Positions 20,543 through 30,416 of a stretch of DNA of 64,000 nucleotides are shown one piece after another (the first letter of the stretch is position 1; each line of letters begins with the position of its first letter). Made by a program: the position numbers and the translations under genes. The DNA is from Hevea brasiliensis (lineage: Eukaryota > Streptophyta > Magnoliopsida > Malpighiales > Euphorbiaceae). Where the stretch lies: positions 39,457,593 through 39,521,592 of the forward strand of contig NC_079496.1 in the NCBI RefSeq assembly GCF_030052815.1, written 5' to 3'. Below the pieces are notes generated by a model that saw only the letters and a program-made list of their open reading frames with translations, searched no databases and was not told the origin of the DNA.

Positions 20543-21139
20543 CGCATTGCTTTTGTAACGCGTAGGTATTGGAGACACAGTTGGGGAGCCTAGCAGACCT
20601 ACGACCGGGTGAGACATCAGATCTGCACAGAGTCGAGTCATCACCTTTGCATTGCATACATGGTAGGACTTAGGATATCTTGTATTTTGTACTTCTATTG
20701 TATTTGAAATTCGGCCCTGTATTTTGTAATATTTTGTACATATTAAATAACATGGAGAGTATCTGAATGTATTTAAGTTATAATGGATTGTATTTTAAAA
20801 CTATTTACATATTGTAAAAATCAATAGACTGTATTGAAATATTGAGACTGTGAAATAGTTGAGATTTTGATATTATCATATTGAACTGTTGTTATGAGTT
20901 TGGAATGACGATTTATGCAAATCTGACGGCACCTTGCCAAATTTTTATTACCATTTTTGAAATACTGATTTTATTAAAGTATGAAAATAGTATCAGCATG
21001 ATATGAATATTACATAAAAGACTTCTTAAAATCAAATTGAGCTCAGGAAATGAGATAATCACAGACTAGGTGTTCCGGCACGCTGTGTAGCATGCCTTGC
21101 TCAGCTATACTATAGATGGGTGAGGGGTGTTACATTTAG

Positions 21140-21151
21140 TGGTATCAGAGC
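21140..21151 (+). promoter_or_regulatory. Primer-binding site of W (tRNA-iMet)
   Basis: TGGTATCAGAGC, five bases (TTTAG) after the W 5' LTR end. Confidence 0.9.
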
Positions 21152-21258
21152 ATGGTTTAGGCGTTTCTATACCTAGATAGATTGCATATCATGCATTGCA
21201 TTGTAAGTGTTAAGATGACTCTAATGCATATCTTTTGATTTGTTATTTTGATCAGAAT

Positions 21259-21506
21259 ATGGACTCCACATCATAGAGAGCGGTCGATGAGGAAGTGGAA
21301 AGTCATGCTCCATCTATGACTGAACTAGGAGACAAGAGGGAATCTATTCCACCAGTACCAGGTGCACCAACCACATTTCAGCAAATGGTTGAGTTCTTTA
21401 GACAGATGGCAGGAGTTATGCCACCACCACCACCTCCACATAAAAAATCTCATATGGAGAGACTCAGAAAGTTTGGAGCAGTGGATTTTCTGGGCAAAAG
21501 GGAAGA
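21259..21506 (+). pseudogene. gag: W gag, N-terminal part
   Basis: Start ATGGACTCC at 21259. A TAG at 21274 (codon 6) is shared in position with P gag (51139). After it the frame is open: a Gln/Pro-rich stretch (FQQMVEFFRQMAGVMPPPPPP) and the capsid entry MERLRKFGAVDFLGKRED. LTR V interrupts within the KRED motif. The same frame resumes at 25241, directly after the duplicated GAAGA. Confidence 0.85.
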
Positions 21507-24500
21507 TGTCACACCTTACCCCTCTGTAAGGCATAACATGATCCCGTATAATACCTAATGAACTGCCGAACTTCACGTACCGATAACTCATTAAGTACCC
21601 TACAAGGGCTTTTAAAACAATTTTCTTATTTTTGATAAGTGGTGAGCATTTTCTAATAAGTATTTAAAACATTTAGTTAAAATTAAAACTAGTTAATATT
21701 TTTGGTCCATTTTAGTTTTCCACAAATTTTATAAAAATTTTGACAGAGTTCTGTCTATATTTTGAGAAACCAGTTCTTCAAATACCTATAAAAAGCACTT
21801 CTAAAAATGTTTTCTCAACAATTACTTCAATTTCACAATCAAACTCAATCCATTTCAACAACTCCACAATCATTTCAATCAATTTCTCAAGTTCAAAATT
21901 CAATAATCCTCAAAATACTAAAAATACATTTCATTCAAATTAAATAAAATAGTTCCACTCATATTTCATTAGAGACAAAACAATTTATATATATACATCA
22001 TTACAAAATTTACATTAAAGGAAATTCAAACTAAATTTTTTTATTACAAACTTCATACAAACTTTGTACAAGTTGCTCAAGACCCATTTACATGTCCATA
22101 CTTTTATATGCAATACATACATCAAAAGAAATATTTACAATTAGAGTATAAATTATACCTGATGACTTTAAGCTGATAGCTCCTCACACCTCAGCAGCTC
22201 AGTCTGCTGCTCCTCTAGTCTCTGTATCTGCGACAGCAATAGAAGCTATCGCCAAGTACTGGACTCAGTGGTTCACAACATACTAAAATAATCTTTATGC
22301 AAAACTTAAATTACATTTATTCAAAAAATTTGATTAAATATGATCATTAAATACAAAACATGAATTATGAGATTTTAATGCAAACCAAGTTCATTTCAAA
22401 GTATCAAAACACATTTCATAAAACTCACAGTTAGATCATGCCATTCGAAACAAATAGAATCTCAATAGCCAAAGGCTAAAGAGAAATCACATCACAAGGC
22501 TAGCTAGTTCAAATATATGGATATCCATTCACATCCTCTTCTACTGGCACACCTCAAAACTTCTCTAGAGAAGGAATCAAAATTCGAAACTAATTACCCC
22601 CACTAGTCGTGTTAGTGAGGCGTTCAAATATATGGTCATGACACTATGGTTTCAAAACTTATCTTAACAATTTGCTAAACATTATCATTTCAAATATACA
22701 CAGTAACTTTCACAATTTAAATCAAAATATCATAAATAAGGTCACAATACTTTCAACAATTCAAAGCAAAGGTAAAATGCATATTTCATTCACTTAATTA
22801 ATGAATTTTAAAGCATAATGATGTTATGCACAATCCTCAAGCGAGTTGCCTGTTGGCCTTGACTCGACTCCTCGGGTTCTGTCCCGGTATTCTTTTCAAC
22901 TGAAACACACAATTTCATAGTGTTTCAGTACCATAACTTAGCATAAATCTAAAAATAAATTTAACTTCACTTTTACCTAGCTCTAACATGCTAAACTCGA
23001 CGTTCTTGAAATTTTGTGTTTCGGGTTACTATTCACAACACTATTCAAGTCAAATAGTTGACTTTCTAAGGCTTAATAGGTATGGAAACTCCAACTTCAC
23101 CCACATACCACATTTTGGTCACTAAATTTGTTGGTTTTGGTCATTTTCTCAAAACTTTGGTATTTTAGGCAAAATTGCCAAATTTTCAGTTTTGGTGTCC
23201 CTAGTTGTACTGTTTCATTGGTCAGTTTACTGTTGGAATTTGGCAAAACTTTCTTCATAGAAAATGTTCCCTATTGTCTTAAGTTTATTTTCCTTTTTGA
23301 ATAACTCTAATTGGAGTTTTGTAGCTCAAGTTATAAGCAAATTACATTTACTGTTCATGCTACAGAATTTTGTTCTGGCAGATTATTAATTCAAAATTTG
23401 TTCAGCAAGTTGATCAAGTTAGGTCCATAATTTGGTCTAACTTTCTTCATATGAAATGTTCTACTATGCCTTAGGTTTCCATCGGTTCAAGAATCACCTA
23501 AATCGGAGTTTTCTAGAGAGAGTTATAACCATTGAAACTTTACTGTTCAAATGGCAAATCTGCAGTCTGCAGATTAAGTGACCCAACTTTGCTCAGTAAT
23601 TTGATTTGGTTAATGGCATAATTTGGGTTTATATTCTTAATGAAAGTTTTAGATCTATATCTCATCTAACCACTGGTAAAATTTCAGGTTATTTTGACCT
23701 GCCTAGCTCGAGTTATGACCAAATGAACAAACACTGTTCATTTGGTCAGGTTGTGCAGAGGTAGACTGTGATTTCTCAACTTTGGTCAATTTGTTCACTA
23801 GGTTTTAGTCACTTTTTGGGCATGCTTCCTAAATGAAAATTGTGTCATTTAGTGCCTATTTTCATCCCCAATTGGTCCCATATCCATTGGACTTGTAAAA
23901 TTTCATTTTTGGTCCCTCAAAGGAGATTTTGGTGATGTTGCCAGCACATGACCTCATCCAATCCGAATTGGCTTTTAATTCCAACACTTCTAGCACACCT
24001 CATTTGGTCACAAATGACCATTTTTCACTTCATATTAGGTCAAAGACACCATTTACAAGTTTTTCACATTTTTGGTCTCTAAACCCTAATGTCCAAAACC
24101 CTAACTTCCATGTTTAGCTTATTTCATGCAACTAAACTATATAAACCTCAACTACACCTTCAATCAAGCTTGCCTACCTTTTTAATTGTATCAAAATCCA
24201 TCAATTTCAAGTTACCTCTAAGCTGGTTGAATTTCACTATATTCCTAAATATGTTGTTTTTATTTTATTTTCATCAATACTAGTTCACTTCAAGTGCAAT
24301 TTCATGAATATAAGGAGAATTGAGAGGATTCTTGACTAACCTTTAAGGAAGTATTCCCAAAGCTTCAATTTTCTTTTTATTTTCCTTTAAATTTCTTTCT
24401 CAATAGGCTTGCCAAGATCCAAGAACAAGTTTTATTTAGGGAAATTATGGGATTTATGGGGTTAATTCAAGCTTTAAAAGCTTGAAATTAAGTAGCCATG

Positions 24501-24560
24501 GAGGATTTAATGAGAAAAAGGGAGAGAGATGAGAAGCTACAGGGAAGAGAAAAAAAAAAA

Positions 24561-24583
24561 GAAGAAGAAGAAGAAGAAGAAGA
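24561..24583 (+). repeat. GAA trinucleotide microsatellite in LTR V
   Basis: GAAGAAGAAG repeated without interruption after an A run (24550-24560). It corresponds to the purine-rich leader of the other LTRs seen from the opposite strand. Confidence 0.85.
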
Positions 24584-24708
24584 TAAAATTTGGCTTTTCA
24601 ATTTTATTTTTATTCTTTAATTTGACTTAGTCAATTAGTTAATTAAATTAAAATTAATTATGAAGTCATAGTTGCATCATCATGATGATGTATCACCTTT
24701 TCAACTTT

Positions 24709-24727
24709 TCTTTTTTTTTTTTTTTTT
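24709..24727 (+). repeat. Poly-T tract in LTR V
   Basis: About 18 consecutive T after TTTTC. Simple repeat, no other meaning evident. Confidence 0.8.
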
Positions 24728-25015
24728 ATTAGTTCTTTAATTTAATTCTCGATTCCGAAATTTTCTTTTCTCCGATTTTATTTGACAGTTAGGTCAGGAG
24801 TCATCTCTCGGGGCCAATTAACCAAATTGCCCCTCGCCGATTCATCCCGGTTTGCAATTAATTCCACATTTCTTCCGGCTCCCTGACCTAATTATTTGAC
24901 TGGCTTAACAATTCTTTTTCGTGATTTTCTCTTTTCCACTGTGTTCGTAATGGTCCTAAGGACCACAGCGTCACATTTTACGATTCAAAATTTGAGTTTA
25001 AAATGACTTCGCAGT

Positions 25016-25064
25016 CGTTCCCGAGAATGTCACCCATCGTTGTGACTCTCGGCTCGTTTAACTT
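25016..25064 (-). promoter_or_regulatory. 5S-like module in LTR V
   Basis: On the minus strand: AAGTTAAACGAGCCGAGAGT, then CACAACG, ATGGGTGAC, and CGGGAACG. The GCCGAGAGT stretch also resembles the 5S GGCGAGAGT between box A and the intermediate element. Confidence 0.6.
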
Positions 25065-25240
25065 CTTATGTTCTATTTTTCTTATTTATACTCAACTAAT
25101 TGAACATTACTAATTATTTGTGTTTATGGCTTCTCTAGTTGTCTTAAGTGTGGTTCTAATCTCCTTAATTGTCCGGACCGACACCGGTCACCGGGACAGT
25201 GAAATATACCAGGCTGTACCAATAGGGGTGTTACAGAAGA

Positions 25241-25504
25241 TGATTCTATCACAGCTGAAAACTGGTTGGACAAAACTGGAAGAGTCTTGAAACAACTTCA
25301 CTATACTCCAGAGTAGAATTTAGAAGCTGCTGTATCACTACTACAAGATGATGCATACAAATGGTGGGATACAGTAACTAGTGAGGTGCCACCAGAACAA
25401 ATAACTTGGGATTTTTTTCCCAATGAGTTCAGAAAGAAGTATGTGGGCAGTGTATACCTGGAAGAGAAGAGAAGGGAGTTTATTACCCTACGCCAGAGAT
25501 AACT
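25241..25504 (+). pseudogene. gag: W gag, capsid part
   Basis: Continues the frame of 21259-21506 after LTR V. Recognisable capsid motifs are AENWLDKTGRVLKQLHYTPE, then a TAG stop at 25315, NLEAAVSLLQDDAYKWW, ITWDFFPNEFRKKYVG and EEKRREFITLRQR. This is the Retrotrans_gag pattern. It is cut at TAACT (25504), where LTR U begins. The rest of W gag, protease, RT, RNase H and most of integrase are missing. Confidence 0.85.
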
Positions 25505-26127
25505 TGTGACACTCCTTACCCGTCTACAGTATAGCCGAGTAAGATATGCCACACAGTGTGCTGGAGCACCAATTCTCATTTCCATTACAATTTATCCTTT
25601 TTAATTCATTAATTTACAATTTTGATTAATTTGAATTTTTCCGCAAATTTTATAGAAAATCAGGCAGAGTGCCGGCTATAAATTAGAAAAACAGTTCTTC
25701 TAAACCTGTTAAAAGACACTTCCAATAGAATTTTCAAATCCAGAACTCCATTATACACACATCTCAATTCAATCTCAAAATCTCAACACTATTTTTCAGA
25801 ATTTTTCTGTTCACATCATCACTTGAAGCACATTCATGAATATTTCTCAACATTTCATTTTTCAACATAATATACAGAAAACTTCAATAATATAAAATTT
25901 CATATATTTACATTATCAAATAATTTCAAGAGTTTATAGTTACAATCCAAAACTAATACAAAATGCAAAATACAAAATGCCACCCAAAATCCTAATGCCC
26001 TACTAAGTGCACTGTAGATGTGAGGCGACTCTTGACTCAATATGCAGCTCTGAAAGTTCACCCGGTCTGATGTCTGCTGGGCTCTCCAGTTATGTCTCCA
26101 GTACCTGCGCGTGGCAAAAGCGACGAG

Positions 26128-26145
26128 CTAAGCAATTCTGCTTAG
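26128..26145 (-). promoter_or_regulatory. Conserved LTR hairpin in U
   Basis: On the minus strand CTAAGCAGAATTGCTTAG (inner G:U pair), preceded by GTCACCA. Same place as the hairpins in T, W and P. Confidence 0.55.
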
Positions 26146-28433
26146 TGGTGACAATATAAAATAAAATAACTAAAATAAAGTAAATATGCAGAATGTATGT
26201 TTACATATTTTTAGTAGACTTAATTTATGATATTTATTGCAGTATTATTCGATTAACATTTGGTAAGACTTATTATCATTGCCTGAATAACCCATACTAA
26301 TTAACTGGACTGGATAAATGGGTAAACTGGCACTGGGTACTAAGTACCTCGGACCATCACACCATCGGTCACATTGTGTCCCCCGGTGTGCAACAGAACA
26401 GCTAATAAGCTGTAATAATTATCAGGGATAAAACCAAAGTATAACAACTCAATCAACATAGCCAAAGGCTATTATGTCACAGAATGGCACGTGAGGCCAT
26501 AAAACACAGAATGGCATGAAGCCATATGCAGTACTGCTAACAGAACCCTATTGGCATGCCAACCTATCAAAACCAATCTTGATAGGTATACTAGGGCCTA
26601 TTACACTTGTAATTTATACAATTCTTGAAATTCAAATTTAGGTGTTACTATTCAATTCATTAGTTAACAAAAATGTTGACTTTTACATGGACAGTAGGTA
26701 CATTGGTTTTAATACTCCCAACATACCACATTTTGCATTCTAAAATTGTTGGTATTGGTTGCCAATACCATTTCTAAACTTAATGTTAATTGTTCAAAAT
26801 TTTCAGATTTCAAGCTTTGTGTTTACTATTCCATTTGTTATTTTTGCAGGGGGAATTTGGCAAAGTGGTAAACATGAAAGTTGTTTCTTTTTTTGTCTAG
26901 TTATATTTCCTTTTTGAATCACTCCATTTGGAGTTTTTTAGCTCAAGTTATGGCCCAAAAACCACAACTAGCCGGATTACAAATTTTCCAGATTTTCTGG
27001 ACTGACCAAATCTACAGTATTTTGAGTAGTGACTGAAAGTCACTTTTTGAATATGTTATGGTCATAATTTGAGATAGGTTTCTTCATGAAAGTTGTAGGT
27101 ATATATCTCATCTTGTTTCTGGTAAAATTTCAGGTCAATTGGACCTTCCTACACTGAGTTATGACTAAATGACTAAACACTGTTCATTTAGTCATTTTGC
27201 CCAGGCAGAATGCAGGTCACCTGGATTAGGGCAATCTTTAGGTCAACTTGATGTGGTTTTATGGGCATGGTTTCTTCACCAAAGTTGTGTCATTATGTCT
27301 CTAGTTTCATGTCCAATTGGATTTGCACCAATTGAACCTCTACAACTCCAGTTACTGCTGCCCAAACCTGCTAGACTCATGCCCAGTCCTACAGGTCACC
27401 AAGGGTAGCCACACTAACTTCAATTCCCACTGCACAAACCACTTCATTTCTGATTCACACACAGCCAAATGGTCAATAATTGACCATTAAAACCTACTTT
27501 CACCATTACATGATCAAAGTCTCAATTTCATCCCAAACCCCAACTCAACTATCTCAAACCATGCATTTTAATTTGCATTTCATTACTCCACTTAAGAGAT
27601 TTATACTAAGGGCAGCCCTACTACCATTTTAGCTTCATGAAAATCATCAAAACATTACCACATCTAAGGTTGCTGAAAATATGGGATGGGCATACACATG
27701 GTATTTATTAAATTTCTTTGTAATTTTGCACTCAATCATACTCCTTCAACATGAATTTAAAGAGAAAATCAAGTTTAAGTCACTATCCTGTAATGGAGTG
27801 AAATTCAAACTTGCTAGAGTTCTTCTTTTTCACTTCTTTTTGCTCTTAAAAGATTCACCAAAATGAAAGAACAGGTTTTTGTGTTAGAAAACTTAGGTTT
27901 TAATGGGTGAGAACCAAGAAAATCAAGCTTTGGTTAGCTTGAAAATGGTGGGCATGGGAGAGAGGTAGGACAACAAGAAGAAGATGCAAGAGCTTTCTGA
28001 TTTTTTTTTCTTTTCTTTTCTGCCCATTAAGTCTTTTTAAACAAATTAGTGCCATGTGTCAATATTTGATTGGGTGAGAGAATAATAATGACATCATAAT
28101 GATGTCATAATCCTCATTTTTCTCATTTTCTATCCTTTTCTTGTCTATTCATTTTAAAATAATTTTTCATCAATATTTGTTTATATTTTATGTCATATAA
28201 TTCATTTACATAAATGGACAATTTGGTCAAAAATCATCTCTGAAGACAAAATGACCAAAATGCCCTCCGTTTGGCTTAATGGGCCAAAATTGTGGTTACC
28301 GATTGATTAAATTTTCCTTGTGTTTTCTTAACATTTTATTGTCATTGGAACCCCAATAATCCTTCCCTGAGGTCCCAAAAATTATTTCATAAATTTTCCC
28401 TCGGGTCTAGGGTTGTTAACGACCTTCACCGTC

Positions 28434-28481
28434 ACTTTCCCTTCGGGTTACTCATCACTGGGGTTTTGGCTCGTTTAACCT
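28434..28481 (-). promoter_or_regulatory. 5S-like module in LTR U
   Basis: On the minus strand: AGGTTAAACGAGCC, a spacer, GTGATGAGTAACC, then AGGGAAAGTGACGG. Both blocks have a few transitions relative to 5S. Confidence 0.45.
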
Positions 28482-28650
28482 TAGTGTATTTCATTCCTAT
28501 AAATTTTCCTTGATTTTTATGAGCATTATTTAGTTTCTTTATAACTCCCCACTTTAGTCTAATTATAATTTCAAACATTCTAGTTGCCCGGACCGACATT
28601 GGTCACCAGAACAGTAGACTTTACGAACTAGCTAAAGTAAGGATGTTACA

Positions 28651-28690
28651 ACTCTTCCCCTCTAATAAAAATTTCGTCCTCGAAATTTAC
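28651..28690 (-). promoter_or_regulatory. Polypurine tract region of U
   Basis: On the minus strand CGAGGACGAAATTTTTATTAG is followed by AGGGGAAGAGT and the LTR start, the usual 3' end of these elements (compare 52141-52173 in P and 37380-37414 in X). It primes plus-strand cDNA synthesis. Confidence 0.85.
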
Positions 28691-29885
28691 CTGATGCAAA
28701 CAGTTGAGGAAACTGTTGCCTTATCGTCTGTTCATTTTCCCAAGTTGCCTCTTCAGTGTTGTGGTGCCTCCAAAGCACTTTCACCAGTGAAATTTATTTA
28801 TTTCTCAGTTTCTTCACTTTCCGAACTAGGATCCGTATGGGTTCTTCTGTATATGTCAAGTCCGGTTGGATTTCAATCTCTTCCATGGAGATGACATGTG
28901 AAGGGTCTGAGCGATATCTTCTTAACATAGAAACATGGAATACATTATGGATTTTATCTAGTTCTGGTGGTAAAGCTAGCCGATAGGCCACTGGTCCCAC
29001 ATGTTCAATGATTTAATATGGGCCAATGAACCTAGGGCTTAACTTACCCTTTCTCCCAAATCTTAGTACTTTCTTCCATGGTGAGACTTTGAGAAACACT
29101 TTGTCACCAACTGCATATTCTATCTCTTTCCTCTTCAAGTTGGCATAAGATTTTTGTCTATTTGAGGCAACCTTCAAATTAGCTTTGATTATCTTCACCT
29201 TCTCCTCAGTCTGTTTCACCAGGTCTGGTCCTACCAGTTTATCTTCGCCCAATTCAGTCCAACATATGGGGGTTCTACACTTTCTCCCATACAGTGCTTC
29301 ATACGGGGCCATTTGAATGCTAGCTTGGTAATTATTATTATATGCAAATTCTGCCAGTGGGAGATATACTATCCCAACTCCCCTCAAACTCAATGACACA
29401 ACTCCTCAGCATATCCTCCAGGATCTATCACATAATTCACATTGTTACTATCATTTCAATTTATAAATTGTGAAAATTCAATTAGGTTCTAGGTTTACCT
29501 GGATTACTCATTCTGACTGTCCATCCGTATGAGGATGAAAAGCCATGCTAAAATGGAGTTGTGTGCCCAAGGCTTCTTACAACTTTTTCTAGAATCTCGA
29601 TATAAACCTTGGGTCTCGATCAGATATGATGGAAAATGGGATTCCATGCAGTCAAACTATCTCACTGATATACAATTCTGCTAGCTTCTCCAGTGAGTAG
29701 TCAGTCCTAACTGGCAGAAAATGTGCTAACTTCGTCAATCTATCCACTATCACCCATACTGCATCATGCTTCCTTTAGGTGAGAGGTAGACCACTAACAA
29801 AATTCATAGTGACCCGGTCTCATTTCCATTCAGGTATGCTTATAGGCTGTAGCAATCCTGATGGAACTTGATGTTCTGCTTTAAC
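28691..29885 (-). pseudogene. pol: U integrase C-terminal relic with chromodomain-like end
   Basis: On the minus strand the order is KAEHQVPSG-like zinc-finger end, the catalytic-core remains (VWVIVDRLTK region, ISDRDPRF region, HTDGQSE), an unrelated ~75-bp filler near 29425-29500, then [65 protein letters not shown], a stop in the IGPY region near 29013, [20 protein letters not shown] and the chromodomain-side LTYTEEPIRILVRKVKKLRNK. It would have inserted cDNA into the genome, but it is broken by stops, filler and loss of its 5' part. Confidence 0.85.
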
Positions 29886-30416
29886 AGACCGAGGAAAAGG
29901 TGAAACTGATAAAGGCCAATTTGAAAGTTGCCTTAGATCGATATAAATCTTATGCTGACTTTAAAAGAAAGGACATTGAATATAAAGTTGGCGAGAAGGT
30001 ATTTCTCAAAGTATCACCGTGGAAGAAAGTGTTGAGATTCGGGAAAAAGGGAAAATTAAGCCCTAGGTTTATTGGCCCATATAAAGTTATTGAACGTGTG
30101 GGACCAGTAGCCTATAGATTAGCCTTACCACCTGAGTTGGACAAGATACATAATGTGTTCCATGTCTCGATGCTCAGAAGATACAGATAAGATCCTTCAC
30201 ATGTCATCTCAGTAGAAGAAATTGTGGTACAACCTGACCTGACATATGAAGAAGAACCAATTAAAATCTTGGCACGAGAGGTAAAAGAGCTAAGAAACAA
30301 GACAATTTCACTAGTGAAAATCCTATGGAGGCACCACAACACGGAAGAGGCAACATGGGAGAGCGAGGAGACAATAAGGCAACAGTTCCCTCAGCTCTTC
30401 ACATCAGGTAAATTTC
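29886..30416 (+). pseudogene. pol: W integrase C-terminus and chromodomain-like tail
   Basis: Starts abruptly at [14 protein letters not shown] and continues [53 protein letters not shown], a TAA at 30188-30190, then LTYEEEPIKILAREVKELRN and the chromodomain-like VKILWRHHNTEEATWESEE and QQFPQLFTSGKF. In U the same GKF is followed by the polypurine tract. Here a deletion joins it directly to CACATCCTCCCTG of the 3' LTR, so no stop codon, no polypurine tract and no TGTA end remain. It lies convergent to the U integrase relic, making an inverted repeat of related but not identical sequence. Confidence 0.88.

Larger units (their letters stand above)
17721..21134 (+). repeat. W 5' LTR (family C, 3,414 bp)
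   Basis: Starts TGTAACATCCTCCCTG and ends GGGTGTTACA. The 5' half follows the family-A plan (GGGCATTTTGGTCATT and GATATTGCACTTAGGAAATG blocks as in Y). The 3' half follows family B (GGTATGCCAATAGGATTCTG, GACGGCCTGAGGTACTAGG, CTAAGCAAAATTGCTTAG). It includes a donor-like AA|GTAAGTG at 18583. Confidence 0.9.
21507..25235 (-). repeat. Solo LTR V (family A, 3,729 bp, minus strand)
   Basis: Flanked by the TSD GAAGA (21502-21506 and 25236-25240). On the minus strand it runs from TGTAACACCCC (25235) to GTGTGACA (21507), with no internal element sequence. It is therefore a solo LTR left by LTR-LTR recombination. It contains tandem ~200-bp modules (about 23160-23900), a GAA microsatellite and a T tract near its promoter side, and a degenerate conserved hairpin near 22245. 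Confidence 0.93.
25505..28650 (-). repeat. U 3' LTR (family B, 3,146 bp)
   Basis: On the minus strand it starts TGTAACATCC at 28650 and ends AGTGTCACA at 25505. It has a 5S-like module (28434-28481), tandem modules (about 26870-27400), the conserved hairpin (26128-26145) and a GGTTGGCATGCCAATAGGG block as in T and S. Confidence 0.9.
25505..29885 (-). mobile_element. Element U, minus-strand gypsy fragment (3' LTR plus integrase end)
   Basis: The minus-strand 3' LTR is 25505-28650, with a polypurine tract just upstream (28651-28690) and an integrase C-terminal region up to about 29885. The 5' portion of U is absent. At about 29885 the sequence switches to plus-strand W integrase. Left flank is TAACT; no second TSD copy survives. 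It was probably inserted in W gag in reverse, followed by a deletion that removed the U 5' end and most of W pol. Confidence 0.85.

Noticed and set aside
28756..28986. Plus-strand frames opposite the U integrase end (also 30112-30342 opposite W)
   Set aside because: Antisense of a conserved integrase segment; the similarity between the two is explained by the sense protein.
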